From: Ascoidea tarda (nom. inval.)
Lineage: Eukaryota > Ascomycota > Saccharomycetes > Ascoideales > Ascoideaceae
NCBI GenBank assembly: GCA_030560485.1
Contig: JAKTTS010000056.1
Span: 1 to 48,205, forward strand
Length of the DNA: 48,205 nucleotides
Reading direction: 5' to 3'
Below, in pieces: positions 18,329 to 26,577 of this stretch; within the stretch, counting starts at the first letter, position 1, and each line of letters opens with the position of its first letter. The notes beneath the pieces are model-generated. The model searched no databases. It had not been told where the DNA came from and was given only the letters and a program-made list of their open reading frames with translations. The position numbers and the translations under genes were made by a program.

Positions 18329-21300
18329 ATGTCCTTCTCGTTTGCCTCCCTCAAAGAATCCATTCCCTCCAAAGCAGACTTCAAGTCCAAAACTGATTTC
18401 GTACACAAGCCCTCTCCTTTGGCATCTGCTTCTTTGAACTCCTACTCTGACCTGTCTTCTGTTCGTCCTCTAGCTGCTTTAAAAGACCCAAAGTCTTTTC
18501 CTGCTCCACCAAGAAGAAATCCTACTCTTGACACTCTAAGGTCTCAATCTCCTTCTCAAGTTTCAGCTCAACCACAGCTTCAACCACAGCCCCAGGCTCA
18601 ACTTCAACCACAACATCAGCAGTATCAACAGTATCAACAACCAGCTGCTATACCATTACCTCAGCTCCCTTCTCGTCCTATACCCCCTCCACCTCAATCA
18701 CAACCACAACTACAACCACAACTACAACCACAAAACATCTATGCTGTTAACCAGCCTTTATCACCTTTAGTTGCTTCAATTCCTACTCAGTCGGTAATTA
18801 ATAATACTCTTCAAAATGCCAACAACAGCCAATTACAATCAACTATCTTGACCAATGTCGTTTCAAATCAATTAAATAAAACTCCAACTCCCAACCTTTC
18901 TCAACAACAGCCAGAAATACAACCTCCTCCACCACAACCAGCATTGTCTTTTTCAAAACCTTATCATAATCCCCCTCCACCTCAATTACAACAACAACCA
19001 CAGTTATCTCTGTCTTCTTCGGAAGAAGATTTGCAAGCTTCCTATAAAAGGCCTGCAATGCCTTTACCTCCGAGCAATCCCACAATAACGACACCCACTG
19101 TCAATTCTACCTATACTCCAACTCCAACTTCAGCTCCAGCTCCAGTTCCAGCTTCGGTTTCTGTTCCAGTTTCTGCTTCTAGTATTGTTCCTGCTATCGC
19201 TCCAATTGTTTCAACATATTCAGGTTCTAATCCTGACACTCAAAACAAAGCAAAATCTGAAGATAAAAAGGAAAATCTCAAAATTCCAACACCTGCTCCA
19301 GATCCTCTTTCTTTTACTCCACCACCAGTTCATAAAGCAAGAGGAACAACAAATCAATCTTCACCTATAAACCCATCCCAGACATCGAAATTACAACCAC
19401 ACCTGAATAACAACCAATCTATCCCTCCTTTACCAAAGAGAAACACAGATATCACTTCTCAAAACACTTCAAAGCTTCCATCTCCCGCCTCATTCCAACC
19501 TCCTCCAAGACCTTTTGGAAGTAAAGCTCCAATTTTCACTGACAATATCATTCAATCCGTTAAAAATTCTCATAAACAAGAAACTGAAGTAGAATTACAA
19601 GAAGCTGCAACAATACCAAGACCGACAATTAAAAATAACTCTCCTTCCCCTTCCCCTTCCCCTTCACATGTTTCTACTTATCCCACATTAAACTCTTCAA
19701 ATAATAATAACGCTCTGACCTCAACAAATAAAATTGATATCTCAGCCCTACCCCCTCCACCAAGACCCTACGGTAGCACTGCTCCAATATTTAAAAATCA
19801 TATAAAGATCAATCCAGAAACACATCAAGTAGACAATCCCGAGATCAAAAAATTAATTGGTGAAACTAATAAAAATTACCATGTTAATTCCATTCACAAT
19901 CCTCCCACCCATACCACAAGCATCCCAATTAAAAACAATATTATCGATAATAATATACTCAATCATAACCCAAACTCTTTGGAATTTAACGTAAATAGCA
20001 ATAGAGCAAAATTCCTACAATCCAAGGGCATATTTCCTCAAGCAATAGAAAGTGAATCTGGCACTACAGAAAATCGACCAGATAACTTGGATAATTCTTC
20101 AAATATTTCTTCAAATATTTCTTCAAATATTTCTTCAACAAATTTGTCAAATAATTCTCCAATTCAAGATAAAAAAAATCACATTAATATACTGAAACCT
20201 AAACCATCTGCACCAACTCCTCCTGCACCTAGATTTTCGACTGTTTTAACAACAAAACCAAAACCAAAACCACCAATCACCAAACCGAAACCAAAATTAA
20301 AACCAAAACCAAAACCAAAAAATTTTATGCAATCATCTCATAATGAGAATTTAGAAAAAGATCTTAAAATCGAAATTGAAAAAAAAAATGAGAATATAAC
20401 TAAAAGTAAAATTGAAAATAAAATTGATAATAATCTATCATCTGTTCCTAAAGCTAATATTCCCAAAATTTCAAATGAAAAATCTGATGATGATTTTATT
20501 GCATCTCTAAGAGGCTCTTTACGTCACACAAACGACAATGCCATTAAAAGATTAGAAAAAACAAATTTGTCAAAACAAGAATCCGATGATGCGTCTCAAA
20601 TACAAATAATAAAACCCTTGCCAGCTATCTTGCCTCGAAAAATCTCGCATAATAACTTTTCAGAAAAAAAAAATTTAGGACTGCCGGTTCAAAAGTTTCC
20701 AATAATTAAACCAAAACCAAAAGTATTACCTAAACCCGTTTTAAAACCCAAACCAAATTCATTAGCTTCCAAACCAGCTGTTTCAAAACCAACAACAGTT
20801 CCAAAATCTCATCTTTCAAAGTCTGAAGAAAAGAATAAAGATAAACCAGTTGAAGAAGAAAATGTTTTCAAATCTAAACTACGTCACATATCTCTACCAA
20901 AGACCTTACAAGATGTTCAAAATGATCAAAAAGTTATTAAAGAAAAGAACAAAGAAGAAATTAAAATGGCATTTTCAATAGGAAAATCTAGACCTCCCTT
21001 GTCGCCACCTTCTATAACGGAAAGAAAACGGCTATCTGCTGCTCCAGTTATAATAAGTGAATTTCAAACTAGGAACCCTACACCAAAAACAGCACCAAAA
21101 CCAAGTAAAAGGTCATCAGTTCCACCACCTCCACCAGCTTCTCGTAGAGCAGCAAAACCACCGCCTCCTAGATTAGCCTCAACAAATTCCGTAGCGAAAA
21201 AATGGAAAGCACCTGAATTAGATTTGGAGTTAAGTTCATGTTGGTTTTCAAATAACTCAAATAAATTACCAAAATGTTTTTCTGGGTTTAATTATTCAAC

Positions 21301-21982
21301 AAGTTATGGCTATTCAAATAATAATGCCTTTAGTGTTTACAGTTTTAGATTCCCTGATTTGTCAATGGTTAAAATAAAGTTTGAATGGGATAAAAGTGCA
21401 CCTAATTTACTTAAAACATTGAAGATTAGTAGAAATGATACTCCTCCACCTCAGGCAAGTAAATCAGAATTGATCGAAGGGCACAAACAATTTGGATTAC
21501 ACATTACTAGTTGGTGTGAAGACAGATTAGGCGAACAAGTTGGAAATGGAGAATGTTGGACATTGGCTCATGACTCATTAGAAAAAGCCTGTGGTAAGTA
21601 TGCATTTGTTTCTGATGGATTAAATCATGGAGCATTGATTTATAAGATGACTGGATACAATGGTAGATTGGAAACTGAGCCTTCAGAACCATTAGACGAA
21701 GTCAAAGAAGGTGATATTTTGCAATTTAAAAGTTGCATATTCAAAAATGAAAGAACAACACAATATTGTGGTAGTCCAGATCATACAGCTGTTATTTCAA
21801 AAATTAAAGAGAAAAACGGAATAAACGGCTATAAATTAGAAGTCTTTCAACAAAATTCCGGTGGAGTTAAAAATGTCACAATTGGTGAATTTAAATTAAG
21901 TGAATTAATTGAAGGAGAGATAAAAATATTCAGACCAATGCCAGCTACTTGGGCAGGAGAAATGAATTCCAAATGGCCTTAA
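18329..21982 (+). CDS. AIM3/BBC1-like actin-patch scaffold
   Basis: 1217 residues from ATG 18329. About the first 1000 residues are disordered and rich in Pro, Gln, Ser and Asn. They carry many PxxP and poly-Pro SH3 ligands, two similar PPPPRPYGSTAPIF-type boxes, a KPKPKP tract and a (SSNI)n tract. The last ~200 residues form the BBC1/AIM3 cysteine-proteinase-fold domain: LDLELSSCWF, LHITSWCEDRLGEQVGNGEC, then WTLAHDSLEKACGKYAFVSDG, GDILQFKS, SPDHTAVISKI and IFRPMPATWAGE. Cys1076 and His1152 sit where the fold's catalytic pair would be. There is no N-terminal SH3 domain, so it resembles Aim3 (barbed-end actin regulator, Rvs167 partner) more than Bbc1. The gene may be the single pre-duplication form. 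Confidence 0.8.
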   Translation: MSFSFASLKESIPSKADFKSKTDFVHKPSPLASASLNSYSDLSSVRPLAALKDPKSFPAPPRRNPTLDTLRSQSPSQVSAQPQLQPQPQAQLQPQHQQYQQYQQPAAIPLPQLPSRPIPPPPQSQPQLQPQLQPQNIYAVNQPLSPLVASIPTQSVINNTLQNANNSQLQSTILTNVVSNQLNKTPTPNLSQQQPEIQPPPPQPALSFSKPYHNPPPPQLQQQPQLSLSSSEEDLQASYKRPAMPLPPSNPTITTPTVNSTYTPTPTSAPAPVPASVSVPVSASSIVPAIAPIVSTYSGSNPDTQNKAKSEDKKENLKIPTPAPDPLSFTPPPVHKARGTTNQSSPINPSQTSKLQPHLNNNQSIPPLPKRNTDITSQNTSKLPSPASFQPPPRPFGSKAPIFTDNIIQSVKNSHKQETEVELQEAATIPRPTIKNNSPSPSPSPSHVSTYPTLNSSNNNNALTSTNKIDISALPPPPRPYGSTAPIFKNHIKINPETHQVDNPEIKKLIGETNKNYHVNSIHNPPTHTTSIPIKNNIIDNNILNHNPNSLEFNVNSNRAKFLQSKGIFPQAIESESGTTENRPDNLDNSSNISSNISSNISSTNLSNNSPIQDKKNHINILKPKPSAPTPPAPRFSTVLTTKPKPKPPITKPKPKLKPKPKPKNFMQSSHNENLEKDLKIEIEKKNENITKSKIENKIDNNLSSVPKANIPKISNEKSDDDFIASLRGSLRHTNDNAIKRLEKTNLSKQESDDASQIQIIKPLPAILPRKISHNNFSEKKNLGLPVQKFPIIKPKPKVLPKPVLKPKPNSLASKPAVSKPTTVPKSHLSKSEEKNKDKPVEEENVFKSKLRHISLPKTLQDVQNDQKVIKEKNKEEIKMAFSIGKSRPPLSPPSITERKRLSAAPVIISEFQTRNPTPKTAPKPSKRSSVPPPPPASRRAAKPPPPRLASTNSVAKKWKAPELDLELSSCWFSNNSNKLPKCFSGFNYSTSYGYSNNNAFSVYSFRFPDLSMVKIKFEWDKSAPNLLKTLKISRNDTPPPQASKSELIEGHKQFGLHITSWCEDRLGEQVGNGECWTLAHDSLEKACGKYAFVSDGLNHGALIYKMTGYNGRLETEPSEPLDEVKEGDILQFKSCIFKNERTTQYCGSPDHTAVISKIKEKNGINGYKLEVFQQNSGGVKNVTIGEFKLSELIEGEIKIFRPMPATWAGEMNSKWP

Positions 21983-22365
21983 ATAATTCTTGGTGTTTTA
22001 GAAATAATTGAAGTAATTGGAAATAGATTAAGATATAAATATGACATTGGAAAAGAATCTTGAACTATAAATAAAAATTTATAAAAAAAAATTTATAATA
22101 AATAATAAATGATCATATAATATATAGAAGTATGAGAGTTTACAATAAGCTGAAAATTTTCAGAATTTATGTAAAATATGAAGTAAAAACAAATAAAAAA
22201 AAATCACAAATAAAAAAAAGAAAAAAAAAGAAAAGCAGGGGCATGGCTCAGAAATGCACCTTGCAATGAAAGACAGACAAAAAAAACCTGGGAATAAAAT
22301 TATAAAATAAAATCAGTAACTCATTTCAATAACGATTTATTAAATCAACGTAGCAATTTGTTGAA
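21983..22365. other. Convergent intergenic, AIM3-like / CMD1
   Basis: A-rich 3' flanks, with an A/G run near 22195-22235. Nothing further was seen. Confidence 0.5.
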
Positions 22366-22806
22366 TCAATGTAACAAAGATTTGAATTCTTCAAAATCAA
22401 TTTCACCATCGTTATTTGTATCTGCTGCAGTGAACATCGCACGAATTTCAGCGTCACTCAAAGTTTCCTCAAGCGAATCTAGTGCTTGTTTCAATTCATC
22501 AAAAGACACTGTTCCATTTGAATCTTTATCAAAGACCCTGAAAGCCTCACGCAATTCGGCGTCTGTGTCTGAATCATGTACGGTTCTTGTCATCATCACA
22601 ACAAATTCTTGAAAATCAATAGTGCCATCACTGTTGGCATCAATCTCGTTAATCATATCCTGAAGTTCAGCAATGGTAGGATTTTGACCCAAAGATCTCA
22701 TGGCACTAGCAAGCTCTTCTATGGATATAGTGCCACTCTTGTCGACATCGAAAAGAGCAAAGGCATCCTTAAATTCCTCGAGCTGTTGCTTGTTGAGATG
22801 GTTCAT
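22366..22806 (-). CDS. CMD1: Calmodulin
   Basis: 146 residues from ATG 22806-22804; an upstream extension opens only with TTG. Four EF-hands sit at the canonical spacing, with 12-residue loops at 20-31 ([12 protein letters not shown]), 56-67 ([12 protein letters not shown]), 93-104 ([12 protein letters not shown]) and 129-140 ([12 protein letters not shown]). Each loop has Asp at position 1, Gly at 6 and Glu at 12, so all four look able to bind calcium. In S. cerevisiae Cmd1 the fourth loop is degenerate. The N-lobe ([23 protein letters not shown]) is calmodulin-like, while the C-lobe is diverged. Known yeast roles are calcineurin activation, spindle-pole Spc110 and myosin light-chain function. 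Promoter: an ATAAAA box near 22865 and an inverted CCAAT near 22905. No other gene in the window competes for this identity. Confidence 0.88.
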   Translation of the reverse strand: MNHLNKQQLEEFKDAFALFDVDKSGTISIEELASAMRSLGQNPTIAELQDMINEIDANSDGTIDFQEFVVMMTRTVHDSDTDAELREAFRVFDKDSNGTVSFDELKQALDSLEETLSDAEIRAMFTAADTNNDGEIDFEEFKSLLH

Positions 22807-23055
22807 CTTCCTATGTTTCAACAAATGCACACACAAAAACTGTTTACACAAAGTTCACTTCCTTTTATATCCACAGCGGTGTCCCCAGCCACCGCTGCGG
22901 TACCAATCGGCCGCTTCTACCATAGCGCTGGATCCAGACGCGAAATGAGCGCGAGGGTTGAGGGACGTATAGAACAGAGGGCAGATACAGCAGGTGCAAC
23001 AGAGTATATAGTATAAGGTGTGGCAGAGGCAGCTCGTCGTTCATGGCTGCCTGGT

Positions 23056-24810
23056 CTAGGCGTCTTTTTTGTCTTCGTTCTTTTCATCCATTTTTTTGTC
23101 TTTGTTTTCGTCTTTGTTTTCGTCCTTGTCTTTGTCTTCGTCTTTGTCTTCGTCGGCTTCAGTGTAGTTCCAGAGCAAACTCAAATCATTTGATAACCAG
23201 GCTTTGACAACTGTGAATATAATAATAGATGGACATAAGTATAGCAAAGCAGGCTGGGCAGCATGAAAGACATTAAGGAACACCATCGTTAAGGATAACC
23301 CAAAGACATACGAAATAATCGCATTATGAAAGTAAGACTTTGTGTAAGCATTTAAATGGTGAAATTCAGTTTTTTCTTTTTGGCTTTCATGATATTTAAA
23401 TAAATCGAATCTTAAACACAATGAGATGAAAATACCAGGAATAACTATATCGCCTAAGCCTAACATTGACATTTTAATTATAGGTATTAAACCGGTAAAG
23501 TCATAGTCTTTAATTTCTGGAGCTCTTGGAATCAAAATTTTAACAGGAATTTCCATATTTGTGGCAACTGTGACCATAATATCAGTTCCAAATACGAAAT
23601 AAATGTCATAAAAGAACAATCCAGTTAACATTATGAACCCAGTTTTAAATGAATTGATTTTAGCATTTTGAATCCCAAATATTGAAAAACATGATCCTAA
23701 GATATTACTCAATATCCAATTGTTATTACCATTATATTTTATATGGATCGCTGTGAAGGCAATACTTAATGGCAATGCAAGAATTTCGGCTGATGAAAAA
23801 TAAAAATTGCTCAATTGTTTATCACTTTGAATAACGGATGGCAAATTTTTCTTTTTGTTTTTTTTGTTTTTTTTGTCTTTTGATTTATCCTTATCATTGA
23901 TTTTTTTTTCATTTTCATTTTTATTTTCATTTTCAATTTCATTTTCAGTTTCATCTGAATCTGTGGTTTTATTATTTTTTGATTTAGTGTCCAATTTCCA
24001 AAAGAGTTTTTTAAAATCGTTGAAATTCGACAATTCAGTTTTTTTTTCATTTTCAATTGCTTCTTCATTCATTTCAAGACCAGCAGGATTAATTTCATCA
24101 TCAATTGAAAGAGAGAGTCTATATCTCGAAATAAAAATTGAAGATTTCAATCCAATATAATAACAAAGATTTCTAACCGTTGATTTAATTAAAAATACAA
24201 GTGTAAAATAAATCGCAGAAACGCTAACGAGCCCAATATAATATTGAAAGAATAATAGTATTTTTTCCTTTGAAAAATTCTTAAATCCATAGTATAATGA
24301 AGTTAAAGTCAAACCACCCAATATTGGCATCATAATTGCATTGGATTCCTTAATAACTGTTTCCTCTCTTGATACTGTATCCATATCGGATTGGTCAAAT
24401 AACGGATGCTCCCTTGAAGGTTTCAAAGCATTATGAGGCTTTTCAATTGTTGTAAAGCTTCCAACATAAATTAACAAGGTTGCAATAAATAATATTATCA
24501 CCGAAGAAATTAGTATTTCTAAAGACTTTTCAATTAAATTTGCCTCAAAAATCTCAGATAATTTATAAGTTTTTGAAAAAAGACTAATCTCATGGTTATT
24601 ACCAGCCAACTCACCACTCAAACCATAATTGGTTAAACATTTCTTCAAACTATCAACTACTATCGAACTGAATGGATTATAATAAAGCAAGTAGGATAAT
24701 CGCAACGAACCTTGGTCGAAAAATGATAGCGTTTCGAAAGTTTTGTTCTGGTACAAAGTAGAATTGAAAACGAGATCAGCAGCAGCTTCTGTTATGTTGT
24801 TAGAACCCAT
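23056..24810 (-). CDS. YPF1: Signal peptide peptidase-type intramembrane aspartyl protease
   Basis: 584 residues from ATG 24810, close to S. cerevisiae Ypf1 (587). It cleaves transmembrane segments in the ER and takes part in ER-associated degradation of membrane proteins. The catalytic motifs are intact: FFYDIYFVFGTDIMVTVA (YD, about residue 402), MLGLGDIVIPGIF (GLGD, about 452) and AQPALLYLCPSIII (PAL, about 520). At least seven to nine hydrophobic helices are visible. A very charged cytosolic or lumenal loop of Lys, Asn, Glu and Asp (about residues 275-325) splits them. The tail is a long Lys/Asp/Glu repeat ending KKDA, a KKxx-type ER-retrieval signal. Confidence 0.93.
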   Translation of the reverse strand: MGSNNITEAAADLVFNSTLYQNKTFETLSFFDQGSLRLSYLLYYNPFSSIVVDSLKKCLTNYGLSGELAGNNHEISLFSKTYKLSEIFEANLIEKSLEILISSVIILFIATLLIYVGSFTTIEKPHNALKPSREHPLFDQSDMDTVSREETVIKESNAIMMPILGGLTLTSLYYGFKNFSKEKILLFFQYYIGLVSVSAIYFTLVFLIKSTVRNLCYYIGLKSSIFISRYRLSLSIDDEINPAGLEMNEEAIENEKKTELSNFNDFKKLFWKLDTKSKNNKTTDSDETENEIENENKNENEKKINDKDKSKDKKNKKNKKKNLPSVIQSDKQLSNFYFSSAEILALPLSIAFTAIHIKYNGNNNWILSNILGSCFSIFGIQNAKINSFKTGFIMLTGLFFYDIYFVFGTDIMVTVATNMEIPVKILIPRAPEIKDYDFTGLIPIIKMSMLGLGDIVIPGIFISLCLRFDLFKYHESQKEKTEFHHLNAYTKSYFHNAIISYVFGLSLTMVFLNVFHAAQPALLYLCPSIIIFTVVKAWLSNDLSLLWNYTEADEDKDEDKDKDENKDENKDKKMDEKNEDKKDA

Positions 24811-25578
24811 CCTTGAATATCAGCCAACAGTCAATCCAATTAGAACAAATGCGATGGTTGTTCTGATATAATAACACGTTTGGTCTCGAAAAGATCCAGC
24901 AATCAGGTTGGGTTTTGAGAGATGAAAAGTTTACCCGGTCTGTTCTTTGGACGAGTAAGCGCTTATATAAGCGGGTCTTTTTGTGCCGAGGACGTTTTTT
25001 TGTGTGTTTTGATTTGAAACTGAAGGAAAGAACTGTTTTGATGGAGGATCATAATGTGCAGAGGAGTTTGGCCAAGTTGTGGAAAATGTTTTTACTGCAC
25101 ACTTCCCAGTAAATTCCAACGTAAAATGGGACTAACTAGAGTTTAAACTGGACTTAGTTGCACATAGTGACTAGTTTCGAGTATTTGTTTATTGGTTCAG
25201 TAGACCCTATAATGTGTCAAACGCAAAACTGTCAAAATTCAGGGTGTTGGATCAAAAAATTGAACTCAAAATCAAAATAAAAAATATCCTAGCTTTGGAA
25301 AAAAGACGTTAATAAGATACAAAAGAAGAAATAAAAAATTATCACAATTGAAATGTAAATGTTAAACAAGTCTATTATGATAATACAGTTTTGAATTTCT
25401 TGTCGAAACCTCGTAGTTTTCAGTAGGTGACTAAGTGATAAAACTGAAGATTTGACCAAATTTACTAGAGCTCAATTAAATTGGATAAGATTAGAGCTTG
25501 TAAGTGAATACTAATTTCACCTGGGTCATTGTAATTAGAATGTTTCAAGCCATATACTAGCAACAGAATGACAACCAC
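24811..25578. promoter_or_regulatory. YPF1 promoter and zinc-finger gene 3' flank
   Basis: The palindrome CGCTTATATAAGCG (24960-24973) contains the TATA box. TTACCCGG (24931-24938), a Reb1-like site, lies between it and the gene. Beyond about 25100 the DNA is AT-rich without a supported gene. Confidence 0.5.
24960..24973. promoter_or_regulatory. Palindromic TATA box of YPF1
   Basis: CGCTTATATAAGCG is a perfect 14-bp palindrome centred on TATATA, about 150 bp upstream of the YPF1 ATG. Confidence 0.6.
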
Positions 25579-26577
25579 TCAATTATGCTTTTCTTCAACA
25601 TGAGAGCCCAACTCAAGGGAAAATATATGATGGATAGGAGGTAAGACAGTCTGCTTTTGTGATGGTTGAATGTGACAATTATTTTCAAGCAACAAGCTTT
25701 CTGTGGAGATGTTTTTGGGATACAAATTAGATCTCAAATAGGGCTCTGAGTAAAATCCTGAACGATTGAATGAAATCTGATTTGAGGCCAAATTGCTAGA
25801 ACCAAATTTGTAGGGCGGATGGGTAGATTGATTGTGTGTCTTACTGTTATTGTGGTTGTCTCTGGAGGTGTAAGCATGGGCATAGGTTGGAGTACAGGTG
25901 TTATCAACTTGATTATTATTATGTCCAAAAGTGTTTTTATTGCAGCATGTGTTACTATTATGGTGCGTGTAATTTTTATTGTTACAAATAGAGCTGTTGT
26001 AACTGCTTATAGGACTGCTATTAATATCAAATAACCCACTGTTTAAATTTTGGTTCGAAGTTGATTTTGCAGTGTATCTTAATTTTTGTTTGAGATGTGA
26101 TTCTATATGTCTTTGCAAATTCCCATTTGAATCTGTTGTGTAATGACAATAATCGCATTTCTTATCCTTTTTTTTCTTATGTCTTTTGATATGTTTGTCA
26201 GCATAGCTTTGATAATCAAAACCAATAAAGGAAAAAACACAATCAGGATAGCAGCACTTGTGGATCTTGGCCGAATAGTATTTTGTTTTATCCAAATGGC
26301 TGATATAATCAATAAGGTAATTAAAAGTAGAAGAGCATTTTGAACATTTCCATCCTCCTATATTGATTGTTTTGGGCTCGAACTTGGTTTTTAAAAAAGC
26401 CTTGACAAAAGGGCTGTTATAATTCACAGTTTTGTCTTGTAAACATCTTTTGTGTGCCTCCATTGTGTACAGTTTTTGCTTCTTTCGAGGTCTGTCACCC
26501 AGATCTGTATTGTTGTGAGAGTAAAAAACGATACTTGGTCTCTTATTGTTATTTTTATTAACTTCGCCGTGAATCAT
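25579..26577 (-). CDS. C2H2 zinc-finger protein, probable transcription factor
   Basis: 332 residues from ATG 26577. A basic RPRKKQKL at 29-36 looks like a nuclear localisation signal. Three zinc-finger-like units follow: C78-C81-H94-H106 in GWKCSKCSSTFNYL with a long H-H gap, then C108/C109-C113-H129-H133. The third, C141-C144-H157-H161 (KCDYCHYTTDSNGNLQRHIE), is a classical C2H2 finger. The remaining 170 residues are Asn/Ser/Thr/His-rich and disordered, as in many yeast regulators. I cannot assign an orthologue. It has an unusually long upstream region (over 5 kb to the next called gene), a pattern seen for morphogenetic regulators in other yeasts. The WKC unit recurs in the 44286-44786 fragment. 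Confidence 0.7.
   Translation of the reverse strand: MIHGEVNKNNNKRPSIVFYSHNNTDLGDRPRKKQKLYTMEAHKRCLQDKTVNYNSPFVKAFLKTKFEPKTINIGGWKCSKCSSTFNYLIDYISHLDKTKYYSAKIHKCCYPDCVFSFIGFDYQSYADKHIKRHKKKKDKKCDYCHYTTDSNGNLQRHIESHLKQKLRYTAKSTSNQNLNSGLFDINSSPISSYNSSICNNKNYTHHNSNTCCNKNTFGHNNNQVDNTCTPTYAHAYTSRDNHNNSKTHNQSTHPPYKFGSSNLASNQISFNRSGFYSEPYLRSNLYPKNISTESLLLENNCHIQPSQKQTVLPPIHHIFSLELGSHVEEKHN

Noticed and set aside
17862-18396. Several overlapping Arg- or Ser-rich frames before the AIM3-like gene
   Set aside because: They fall in a GC-rich promoter island and are present in up to four frames at once.
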